From: Deltaproteobacteria bacterium
Lineage (GTDB): Bacteria; Desulfobacterota; Desulfobaccia; Desulfobaccales; 0-14-0-80-60-11
Assembly (NCBI GenBank): GCA_023381945.1
Contig: JAMCQY010000407.1
Span: 1 to 14,821 of the forward strand
Length of the DNA: 14,821 nucleotides
Reading direction: 5' to 3'
Shown here: piece after piece, positions 9,403-14,821 of the stretch
Numbering within the stretch: the stretch's first letter is position 1
Layout of the letters: every line of letters begins with the position of its first letter
Position numbers and translations under genes: made by a program
Notes under the pieces: generated by a model
Database searches by the model: none
What the model was told of the DNA's origin: nothing
The model's input: only the letters and a program-made list of their open reading frames with translations

Positions 9403-9552
9403 CTAAGAGGATAAACAACCCTCCACAGCTTCGTATAAATTCTTTAGCAATTCCTCAAAAGTCTCGCCCTGGGTGGCACAGCCGGGAATGGCGGGCACTT
9501 CGGCCCAAAAGCCGCCTTCTTCCGCTTCATGGACTATAACTTTGAGTTTCAT
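9403..9552 (-). CDS. Short HicB-like antitoxin, 49 aa, apparently truncated and orphan
   Basis: This small frame translates as [20 protein letters not shown], then [20 protein letters not shown] and EAVEGCLSS. It is the characteristic N-terminal fold of HicB-family antitoxins of type II toxin-antitoxin systems (beta strands ending in PGCATQG, then the [13 protein letters not shown] helix). Usual members of this short type run to about 65-75 residues and are followed by hicA, which encodes an mRNA interferase. Here the frame stops right after the helix, and no HicA-like frame (GSHxxF motif) lies on either side. The ATG at 9550-9552 is 12 nt after the stop of the binding-protein gene, so it may be read from that transcript. 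It is probably a decayed toxin-antitoxin remnant. It could also be a free-standing HicB-like domain. Confidence 0.75.
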   Translation of the reverse strand: MKLKVIVHEAEEGGFWAEVPAIPGCATQGETFEELLKNLYEAVEGCLSS

Positions 9553-9564
9553 GGCCTTCCCGAA

Positions 9565-10671
9565 TTAAGGATTAATCGTCGTCTGATAATCAAACTGGCC
9601 TTTTTCTACCTTGATGATGGTGACGCCTTTGATGGGGTTATGGTCCGGGCCCATGGTGATATTGCCGGTGACGCCGGGAAAATCCTTGGTGGCCGCCAGG
9701 GCCTGGGCGATTTTGGCGCCGTTCAGGCTCCCGGCTTTATTGATGGCCGCGGCCAGCAGAAAATAGGACTCGCCCCCCAGGGCGGCAAAGGCGTCCAGTT
9801 GTTTCTTATAAGTCTTTTCGTAAGCATCCAGGAACTTGCGTCCCAGGTCGGTGGTGGCGCCCTGCCGGTGGAAATGGGCGGTAAAATACATGCCATTTAC
9901 TGCCGGGCCGCCGATGCTCAACAATTCCGGCACCTGGGCGCCGTCGCCGGTAAGGATGGGAGTCTGCATCCCCAAATCCTTGAGCTGCTTGGCCAGCAGG
10001 GCGTCTTCGGCGTAATAATTAGGGGCGTAGATCAAGTCCGGATTTTTGCCTTTCATGGCCGAAATCTGGGCGGTAAAATCCTGGTCGCCGGTCTGGATGT
10101 AGCTGGTGGCGACGATCTCACCACCCCGGCGCTTAAACTCCTGGGCAAAAAAATTGGCCAGGCCGACGCAGTAATCCTGGGCCTGATCAATGAGCAGGGC
10201 CGCCTTCCGGGCCTTGAGGTTCTCGTAAGCGAAGCGGGCCGCCACCTTGCCTTGAAGATCGTCCACAAAACAGGCGCGAAAGGCGAATTTGCGCCCCTGG
10301 GTCACCAGCGGGTTGGTGGCCGTGGGAGAGATGCTGGGGATGCCGGCCCGCTCACTGATGGGGACGCCGGCCAGGGTATCGCTGCTGATCACCTCGCCGA
10401 TAACGGCCGCAACTTTATCTTTCTCGATGAGCCGGCTCATGGCGTTGGCGGCCTCGATGCGGTCGCTGCGGGTGTCCACCAGCATGAGCTCCACGGGCTG
10501 CCCCAGGATTTGGGGCTGCATCAGGTGGGCCGCCTGGACCCCTTCCCAGACCATCTGGCCCATGGCCGCAGCCGCGCCGGTCATGGGTAAATAGACCCCG
10601 ATCTTGACGGCGGCCTGGGCGGGCAGGGCCGCGATCAACAAGAAGCCGCAAATGAGTGCGAATCTTTTAAT
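9565..10671 (-). CDS. Branched-chain amino-acid type ABC transporter substrate-binding protein, 368 aa
   Basis: This is a periplasmic ligand-binding protein of the LivJ/LivK type (type 1 periplasmic binding fold). Read from an ATT at 10669-10671 it begins (M)KRFALICGFLLIAALPAQA, a textbook Sec signal peptide with cleavage at AQA|A. The mature part opens with VKIGVYLPMTGAAAAMGQ. It continues with typical segments, including ERAGIPSISPTATNPLVTQG, and ILTGDGAQVP in the second lobe. Length matches the family. The ATT is preceded by a very strong AAAGGAGGT with 6-nt spacing. There is no ATG, GTG or TTG in frame near it, and the first in-frame TTG would cut into the signal peptide. No permease or ATPase genes are in the window, so it may serve a transporter elsewhere. 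Ligand is not predictable: amino acids, amides or other small acids are all possible. The gene heads the minus-strand arm at a divergent promoter region. Confidence 0.9.
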   Translation of the reverse strand: MKRFALICGFLLIAALPAQAAVKIGVYLPMTGAAAAMGQMVWEGVQAAHLMQPQILGQPVELMLVDTRSDRIEAANAMSRLIEKDKVAAVIGEVISSDTLAGVPISERAGIPSISPTATNPLVTQGRKFAFRACFVDDLQGKVAARFAYENLKARKAALLIDQAQDYCVGLANFFAQEFKRRGGEIVATSYIQTGDQDFTAQISAMKGKNPDLIYAPNYYAEDALLAKQLKDLGMQTPILTGDGAQVPELLSIGGPAVNGMYFTAHFHRQGATTDLGRKFLDAYEKTYKKQLDAFAALGGESYFLLAAAINKAGSLNGAKIAQALAATKDFPGVTGNITMGPDHNPIKGVTIIKVEKGQFDYQTTINP

Positions 10672-10801
10672 GGGCTGACCTCCTTTGCATAAATCAAGGC
10701 GAAGTGAAAACAGGCGGAAAGAAAATGGCGTAGAACTATCGAGGCGATGAGCAGAATCCCCGTACGCCCTAGCCTTTTGCCCATTTTTCCCTTGGTTTAT
10801 A

Positions 10802-10830
10802 TTGTCCCCGGCCCTTAACAGACTTATAAT
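10802..10830 (+). promoter_or_regulatory. Predicted sigma70-type promoter for the adenosine-specific kinase gene
   Basis: TTGTCC (10802-10807) and a perfect TATAAT (10825-10830) are separated by exactly 17 bp. Transcription would start near 10837 and give a 5' leader of about 48 nt before the ATG at 10885. The region is the AT-rich gap between divergent genes, where a promoter is expected. The -35 matches consensus at four of six positions. Confidence 0.6.
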
Positions 10831-10848
10831 ACCACAAAAAATCCCTAA

Positions 10849-10865
10849 CCGGAAAGGTTTTCCGG
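10849..10865 (+). other. Hairpin in the predicted 5' leader
   Basis: CCGGAAA-GGT-TTTCCGG is a perfect 7-bp stem with a 3-nt loop. It lies between the predicted transcription start (about 10837) and the ribosome-binding site GAGG (10875-10878). It could protect the 5' end of the message or bind a regulator. No U tract follows it on the plus strand. Confidence 0.5.
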
Positions 10866-10884
10866 CGGGCATACGAGGTGGGCC

Positions 10885-11367
10885 ATGGAACTGAAGGCGG
10901 TAAAGCTGATCATCCCGGAAGGGGCCAATATTATTTTGGGCCAAAGCCACTTCATCAAGACCGTGGAGGACCTGTATGAAATCCTGGTGGGCCACGTCCC
11001 GGGGGCCAAATTCGGGCTGGCCTTTTCGGAGTCTTCCGGGGACTGCCTCATTCGGGCCGAAGGCAACGACGAGCAGCTCAAGGCGGCGGCCACCCGGAAC
11101 GCCGGCCTGATGGCCGCGGGTCACACGTTCAATATTCTCCTGAAAGAGGCCTTTCCCATCAACGTCCTCAATGCCATCAAGCTGTGCCCGGAGGTCTGCC
11201 GCATCTTCTGCGCCACTGCCAACCCGGTGGAGGTCATCCTGGCGGAGACCGAACAGGGCCGGGGCATCCTGGGAGTGGTGGACGGCCTCCCTCCCAAAGG
11301 GGTGGAGGATGACGCCGGCCGGGCCTGGCGGCATGAGATTTTGAGGAAATTTGGATATAAGAAGTGA
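10885..11367 (+). CDS. Adenosine-specific kinase family protein, 160 aa
   Basis: The protein matches the small archaeal/bacterial family PF04008 (formerly DUF355), named adenosine-specific kinase from structural and ligand-binding work on archaeal members. Its catalytic role is not well established. Recognisable segments are KLIIPEGANIILGQSHFIKT (residues 7-26), FGLAFSESSGDCLIRAEGND (43-62), NAGLMAAGHTFNILL, and the highly conserved IFCATANPVEVILAETEQGR followed by GILGVVDG. Length is typical and no transmembrane or signal segment is present, so it is cytoplasmic. The ATG at 10885 has a good GAGG at 6-nt spacing and a predicted promoter upstream. The ADP-forming acyl-CoA synthetase follows on the same strand after 185 nt of repeat-filled sequence. 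A link through adenine nucleotide balance is only speculation. Confidence 0.92.
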   Translation: MELKAVKLIIPEGANIILGQSHFIKTVEDLYEILVGHVPGAKFGLAFSESSGDCLIRAEGNDEQLKAAATRNAGLMAAGHTFNILLKEAFPINVLNAIKLCPEVCRIFCATANPVEVILAETEQGRGILGVVDGLPPKGVEDDAGRAWRHEILRKFGYKK

Positions 11368-11415
11368 CCGGAGACGGGAGGCCGGAGACCGGCATGTTGT
11401 TGCGAAAAGATGAAT

Positions 11416-11456
11416 GTCTCACGCAAAGATGCAGAGACGCAAAGAAAGACGCAAGA
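11416..11456 (+). repeat. ACGCAAAGA tandem-like repeat
   Basis: Units ACGCAAAGA (11421-11429), ACGCAAAGA (11437-11445) and ACGCAAGA (11449-11456) recur in a stretch beginning GTCTCACGC. This resembles the TTTGCGTCTTTGCG-type dispersed repeats seen in many deltaproteobacterial intergenic regions, by general knowledge. No coding role is visible. Confidence 0.55.
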
Positions 11457-11470
11457 ATATAGGGAAAGCG

Positions 11471-11540
11471 GGCGGGTGGGCCTGCCCCGCCAGGATATAA
11501 AAGTGGCGGGCGGAGACGCCCCGGCCCCGACAGCTTTTTT
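11471..11540 (+). repeat. Two-hairpin GC repeat, copy 2, directly upstream of the acyl-CoA synthetase
   Basis: Hairpin one pairs GGCGGG (11471-11476) with CCCGCC (11486-11491). An AGGATATAAAAGT linker follows. Hairpin two is GGGCG-GAGA-CGCCC (11508-11521), and the element ends in CAGCTTTTTT (11531-11540). The order of parts matches the element at 3379-3440. The T run abuts the ribosome-binding site AAGGAG (11541-11546), so the structure forms the immediate leader of the next gene. Confidence 0.6.
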
Positions 11541-11552
11541 AAGGAGTGGGTG

Positions 11553-13640
11553 GTGCAAAAGTTTTTTGAGCCGGCTGCGGTGGTGCTCATCGGCGTATCC
11601 AGACAGACGGGGCCGGGGGCCTATAATAATCTGGAGATGCTGCTCAGTTACGGCTATCAGGGGCGAATTTACCTGGTGCATCCCAAGGTCACGGAGATCC
11701 TGGGCCACCGGACGTATCCCCGGGTGGCCGATTTGCCTGAGGTCCCGGACCTGGCGGTTATCTCCCTGGGCCGGGAACGGGTGGCGCCGGCTTTTGCCGA
11801 ATGCGCGGCCCACGGCATTAGGCGGGTAGTGGTGATCAGCCAGGGATTTGCCGACGCCGACGAGCGGGGAAGGGAGTTGCAGGCGCAACTGGTAGCCCTG
11901 GCCCGGGAGCACGGGGTCCGGTTCCTGGGGCCGAACACCATGGGGGTGCTTAACCCTTTTGCCGGATTCAGCACCGCATTCGTTGATATTCCCCGGGAGG
12001 CTTCGCCCGTCCCGCTGACTATGGTGGCCCAATCGGGAGTCTTTCAGGTGGGAGCGTCCTCATCTACCGGCCAGATGGGTAAGGCCATCGACGTGGGCAA
12101 TGCGGGCGATGTGGATGTGGTGGACGTTTTGGAGTACCTGGAGCACGACGCCCAGACCAGAATCATCGTCTTGCACCTGGAAGGGATGAAGCAGGGGCGG
12201 CGGTTTCTGGAGGTGGCGGGCCGCATCGTCCCACATAAACCCATCATCGCCTTAAAGACCGGGCGCAGCGCCGCCGGGGCCCGGGCCGCCATGTCCCATA
12301 CCGGATCCATGGTGGGGGAAGACGCGGTCTTTGATCTGGCCTTTAGGCAAGCCGGTATCATCCGGGCCCGCTCGCTGGTGGAACTGCGGGCCATGTGTAC
12401 GGCGTTTCTCCATTTCCGGCCCATGAGCGGGCCGCGCTTGGGGATGGTGACCGCCACCGGGGCCTTCGGGATTATCACCGCGGACGCCTGTGCCGATTAC
12501 GGCCTGGAACTGGCCCCATTTCCGGAAAATCTGCGGGAACTGGAAGAGGACCGCATTGCCTGGCATAAGCTCCACAACCCGGTGGACATCTGGCCCCTGG
12601 GGATGGTGACCGGGTCCTTTACCAAGGTATTCCGCCGGGCCGCAGAAGGGCTCTTGGCCAGCGAGCAGGTGGATGGGGTGGTGGGGGTGGCTCCGGCCCT
12701 GGCGTCACCGAAGCACAGCGATTTGGACATGGCCGCTTTGGTGAAAGAACTGCTCAAAAGCAATACCGGCCATAAGCCCCTGGCCTTGCTCTTGTATGGC
12801 GATGAAGCTGCTTACCGGGCGCAATGCCGGGACCTGGTCGGGGAGCCCGACGTGGCCTGCTTCGACACGCTGGAGGAAGCCGTCCTGGGTCTGGCCGCCA
12901 CCTGGCGTTACCACCATTTCCGGGAGTGCGGCTGTGCGGCAGAGTCCGTAGCCTTGCCGGCTGCCGCGGCCACCCGGCCGGTGGCCTTGCCGGTTAAGGG
13001 AGCGGTATTGGGGGAGGCGGCCCTGGCGCTGCTTAAGCATTATCAGATTTCCACAGTTCCGAGTTTGCTGGCGCAGGATGCCGGGGCGGCCACGGGCTTT
13101 GCCAAAAAGACGGGTTATCCGGTGGTGCTCAAGATCATCTCACCGGAATGGCTGCACAAATCCGACCTGGGCGGGGTGCGCCTGAATATTAATGATGAAG
13201 CACAATTACAGGCGAGCTTTCAGGAATTGCTGGAGGTGTTTGAGGTACGCACTCCCGAGGGGAGCCTGGAAGGCATCCTGGTGCAGAAACAGGCGAAAGG
13301 GGTGGAACTGCTCCTGGGAGTGAAGCAGAACCCGCAATTTGGCCCGGTGCTGGCGGCCGGCGCCGGCGGCGTCTATACGGAAATCCTCAAGGATATCGCC
13401 CGGGGCCTGGCGCCCTTGAGCCGCGAGCGGGCCCGGTGTATGCTGGCCGGGCTGAAGATTTACCCCATCCTGGCCGGCGCCCGGGGCCAGGCGGGCGTCA
13501 ATCTGGAGGCCCTGCTGGATTTGATGATGGGGCTGTCACGCTTGGCGGTGGATTATCCGGAAATCCGGGAACTGGACCTCAATCCGGTGATCGCCAATCA
13601 GGAAGGGTGTTGGGCGGTGGACTGGCGGGTGGTGGTGTAG
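11553..13640 (+). CDS. ADP-forming acetate/acyl--CoA ligase, fused alpha-beta, 695 aa
   Basis: The enzyme interconverts acyl-CoA + ADP + Pi with acid + ATP + CoA, conserving energy by substrate-level phosphorylation in the cytoplasm. The N-terminal CoA-binding domain starts FFEPAAVVLIGVSRQTGPGA. Succinyl-CoA-synthetase-like domains follow, with VAQSGVFQVG and the expected phosphohistidine at about residue 249 in AAMSHTGSMVGED. The last 200 residues are the ATP-grasp half (YPVVLKIISPEWLHKSDLGG, LLLGVKQNPQFGPVL, ELDLNPV). Alpha and beta halves are fused in one chain of about 700 aa, as in many bacterial members. There is no GNAT domain, so it is not a Pat-type lysine acetyltransferase. Two adjacent GTG codons could start it. 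AAGGAG (11541-11546) is best spaced for the second, at 11553. The stop TAG falls within the first bases of a dispersed repeat. Substrate range (acetate, propionate, aryl acids) cannot be read from sequence. Confidence 0.93.
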   Translation: MQKFFEPAAVVLIGVSRQTGPGAYNNLEMLLSYGYQGRIYLVHPKVTEILGHRTYPRVADLPEVPDLAVISLGRERVAPAFAECAAHGIRRVVVISQGFADADERGRELQAQLVALAREHGVRFLGPNTMGVLNPFAGFSTAFVDIPREASPVPLTMVAQSGVFQVGASSSTGQMGKAIDVGNAGDVDVVDVLEYLEHDAQTRIIVLHLEGMKQGRRFLEVAGRIVPHKPIIALKTGRSAAGARAAMSHTGSMVGEDAVFDLAFRQAGIIRARSLVELRAMCTAFLHFRPMSGPRLGMVTATGAFGIITADACADYGLELAPFPENLRELEEDRIAWHKLHNPVDIWPLGMVTGSFTKVFRRAAEGLLASEQVDGVVGVAPALASPKHSDLDMAALVKELLKSNTGHKPLALLLYGDEAAYRAQCRDLVGEPDVACFDTLEEAVLGLAATWRYHHFRECGCAAESVALPAAAATRPVALPVKGAVLGEAALALLKHYQISTVPSLLAQDAGAATGFAKKTGYPVVLKIISPEWLHKSDLGGVRLNINDEAQLQASFQELLEVFEVRTPEGSLEGILVQKQAKGVELLLGVKQNPQFGPVLAAGAGGVYTEILKDIARGLAPLSRERARCMLAGLKIYPILAGARGQAGVNLEALLDLMMGLSRLAVDYPEIRELDLNPVIANQEGCWAVDWRVVV

Positions 13641-13696
13641 GGGCGCACCTGCGTGTGCGCCCTGGTGTAGGGCGGACACATGGGTCCGCCCCTACA
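13636..13696 (+). repeat. 61-bp double-hairpin cassette (inverted copy of 47-106)
   Basis: The ends are TGTAGGGG (13636-13643) and CCCCTACA (13689-13696). Module A pairs GGGCGCAC (13641-13648) with GTGCGCCC (13655-13662). Module B pairs GGGCGGAC (13670-13677) with GTCCGCCC (13684-13691). The spacer is TGGTGTA. The first bases contain the TAG stop of the acyl-CoA synthetase (13638-13640), and the cassette ends 13 nt before the next gene's AGGAG. It therefore occupies most of the intergenic space and could form strong tandem stem-loops in a shared transcript. Confidence 0.85.
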
Positions 13697-13719
13697 ATGA
13701 TCCCAAAACAGGAGTACCA

Positions 13720-14661
13720 TTGAAAGCGGCCATCTTAGCGGCGGGATTGGGGACCAGGCTCCGGCCGTTGACCGATTTGGTGCCCAAGACCCTGATTCCT
13801 ATCCTGAATCGGCCCTTGTTGGGGCTGCTCTTGGCGCAGTTGGAGAGTGCCGGGTTTCTGCAGGTGGCGGTGAACACCCACCATCTGGCGGCGCAAGTGG
13901 AGGAATTTCTGGCCGGCCAACCCTGGGGCTTTAATCTCAGTGTCAGTCAGGAGCCGGAGATTATGGGCACCGGCGGCGGTCTGAAGGGATTGGGGGAAAT
14001 TCTGCGGGGCGGGCCATTTCTGGCGGTCAACGGCGATATTTTGACCGACCTGGACCTGGCGGCGGTGTATCGCTCCCACCTTCCCGATGCGGTTTCCACT
14101 CTGGTATTGCATGACTGCCCGCCTTACAACAACGTCTGGGTGGCCGGGGACCGGGTGGTCAGTATCGGGGCGCCGCCCGAAAGCTCCACGGCCGGACTGC
14201 CCCTGGCCTACACCGGGGTGCAGGTGGTGGGGCCTAAGATGCTGGAGTATCTGCCGGCCGGTCAGCCCCATGATTTGGTTAGCGCCTGGCGGCAGGTTTT
14301 GTGCGCCGGGGAAAAGCTGGCGGCCCTGGTGGCGGCCCCTTTCTGGCAGGACCTGGGCACTCCGGCGGCTTATCTCAGGGTTCACCACCGGCTCTTGCGG
14401 GGGGAAGGCCCTGAATTGCGACGTTATTTCGGTGAGATTACCGATCCCTGGTTGGGCTCCGGCGTGGTTATCGGCACGGGAGCGCAATTTGGGGGTGGCG
14501 TCTGCCTGGGAGACCGGGTTAAAATAGGGGCCGGCGCGGTATTGCGGCGCACGGTGGTGTGGCCTGAGGCTACGATTGAGTCCGGAGTGGTGCTGGAAGA
14601 TTGCATCGTCGCCTCGAGGGTGCGAGTGACCCGCAGCGCCCGGGAAGAAGTGCTGGTATAA
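13720..14661 (+). CDS. Sugar-1-phosphate nucleotidyltransferase (mannose-1-P guanylyltransferase-like), 313 aa
   Basis: The protein transfers a nucleotide from NTP to a sugar 1-phosphate to make an activated NDP-sugar for cell-wall or polysaccharide synthesis. The GT-A nucleotidyltransferase domain starts AAILAAGLGTRLRPLT with VPKTLIPILNRPLL (21-34). It continues with MGTGGGLKG (82-90) and the metal-binding NGD (104-106). After about residue 240 comes a short left-handed beta-helix tail with hexapeptide-like repeats (GSGVVIGTGAQFGGG, GDRVKIGAGAV, EATIESGVVLEDC). The layout resembles ManC/HddC/MurU-like proteins. Nucleotide and sugar cannot be fixed from sequence; GDP-mannose, ADP-heptose or UDP-MurNAc type products are all possible. 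The start is TTG at 13720, backed by AGGAG at 13710-13714. It follows the acyl-CoA synthetase with only the hairpin cassette between them. Confidence 0.9.
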   Translation: MKAAILAAGLGTRLRPLTDLVPKTLIPILNRPLLGLLLAQLESAGFLQVAVNTHHLAAQVEEFLAGQPWGFNLSVSQEPEIMGTGGGLKGLGEILRGGPFLAVNGDILTDLDLAAVYRSHLPDAVSTLVLHDCPPYNNVWVAGDRVVSIGAPPESSTAGLPLAYTGVQVVGPKMLEYLPAGQPHDLVSAWRQVLCAGEKLAALVAAPFWQDLGTPAAYLRVHHRLLRGEGPELRRYFGEITDPWLGSGVVIGTGAQFGGGVCLGDRVKIGAGAVLRRTVVWPEATIESGVVLEDCIVASRVRVTRSAREEVLV

Positions 14662-14682
14662 AGACATTCATTAAGTTATAAA

Positions 14683-14717
14683 GAAAAGAATTAAGAATTC
14701 GCTTTACAATTCTTTTC
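14683..14717. terminator. AT-rich stem-loop after the nucleotidyltransferase gene
   Basis: GAAAAGAATT (14683-14692) pairs perfectly with AATTCTTTTC (14708-14717) over 10 bp, with a 15-nt loop that itself contains GAATTC. It lies 21 nt past the stop codon. The right arm is T-rich, but no distinct U tract follows and the stem has few GC pairs. It may be a weak terminator or simply AT-rich palindromic sequence. Confidence 0.35.
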
Positions 14718-14758
14718 CCTATTTTCTGGGATAGTTTCCATAAGGGGATGTTTTCTTT

Positions 14759-14821
14759 ATGATCACGCATATTGCTTTGTTTAAGCTGGTACATACCAAT
14801 GAGGAAACCGTAGAAGAGGCC
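14759..14821 (+). CDS. Dabb-domain (stress-responsive A/B barrel) protein, N-terminus only
   Basis: The 21 codons before the window end read MITHIALFKLVHTNEETVEE, then A. This is the characteristic first strand and helix start of Dabb-family proteins (PF07876: a small dimeric ferredoxin-like alpha/beta barrel, typically about 100 aa and often MIxHIVLFKxK). The ATG at 14759 has AAGGGG about 10 nt upstream. The gene runs off the right edge. The function of most bacterial members is unknown. The call rests on a short sequence but a distinctive one. Confidence 0.7.
   Translation, partial: MITHIALFKLVHTNEETVEEA

Noticed and set aside
10672..11334. N-terminal extension of the binding-protein frame by about 221 codons
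   Set aside because: The extra part runs antisense through the adenosine-specific kinase gene and the divergent promoter region. The signal peptide and ribosome-binding site place the true start at 10671.
11121..12032. 303-codon minus-strand frame across the adenosine-kinase/acyl-CoA synthetase junction
   Set aside because: It crosses two well-supported plus-strand genes and a repeat region, and has no family motif.
13735..14667. 310-codon minus-strand frame opposite the nucleotidyltransferase
   Set aside because: It is a complement shadow, rich in Gln/His/Pro/Arg. The plus strand has all the nucleotidyltransferase motifs and a ribosome-binding site.

Overview
The window looks like chromosomal DNA of a GC-rich, Gram-negative anaerobe. 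The gene types and the dense, hairpin-rich dispersed repeats between genes suggest Desulfobacterota (the former sulfate-reducing or syntrophic Deltaproteobacteria). That placement is inferred from gene content, not from a marker comparison. Supporting genes are a single-chain ADP-forming acetate--CoA ligase, an atypical GGDG/PKTIDND phosphofructokinase, a 510-aa MetRS, a YkgJ-type cysteine-cluster protein and an archaeal/bacterial adenosine-specific kinase family protein.

Left arm, 1-10671, all minus strand. Read in the direction of transcription: a branched-chain amino-acid type periplasmic binding protein that appears to start at ATT; a 49-aa truncated HicB-like antitoxin without a HicA; a DUF429 RNase H-fold nuclease broken by an apparent single-base frameshift; gyrA; gpsA, whose start overlaps the end of gyrA; a group-III-like 6-phosphofructokinase starting 5 nt after gpsA; a 427-bp intergenic stretch filled with repeats; a YkgJ-family protein; a secreted TPR protein; and metG.

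Right arm, 10885-14821, plus strand. It starts at a divergent intergenic region that holds a good sigma70-type promoter. It contains an adenosine-specific kinase family gene, the ADP-forming acyl-CoA synthetase, a sugar-1-phosphate nucleotidyltransferase and the first 21 codons of a Dabb-domain protein. The ligase makes ATP from acyl-CoA by substrate-level phosphorylation, and the phosphofructokinase and GpsA act at the glycolysis/phospholipid branch. Otherwise the genes are mostly housekeeping.

The unusual part is between and at the edges of genes. Most intergenic regions carry copies of dispersed palindromic repeats. These include a 127-bp MITE-like element (6-132) that encloses a 60-bp double-hairpin cassette. 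An inverted copy of that cassette lies at 13636-13696, where it supplies the stop codon of the ligase. I found no clear multi-gene novel system. The best leads are the repeat cassettes, the ATT start codon, and the small patch of decay (truncated HicB plus frameshifted nuclease) next to gyrA.
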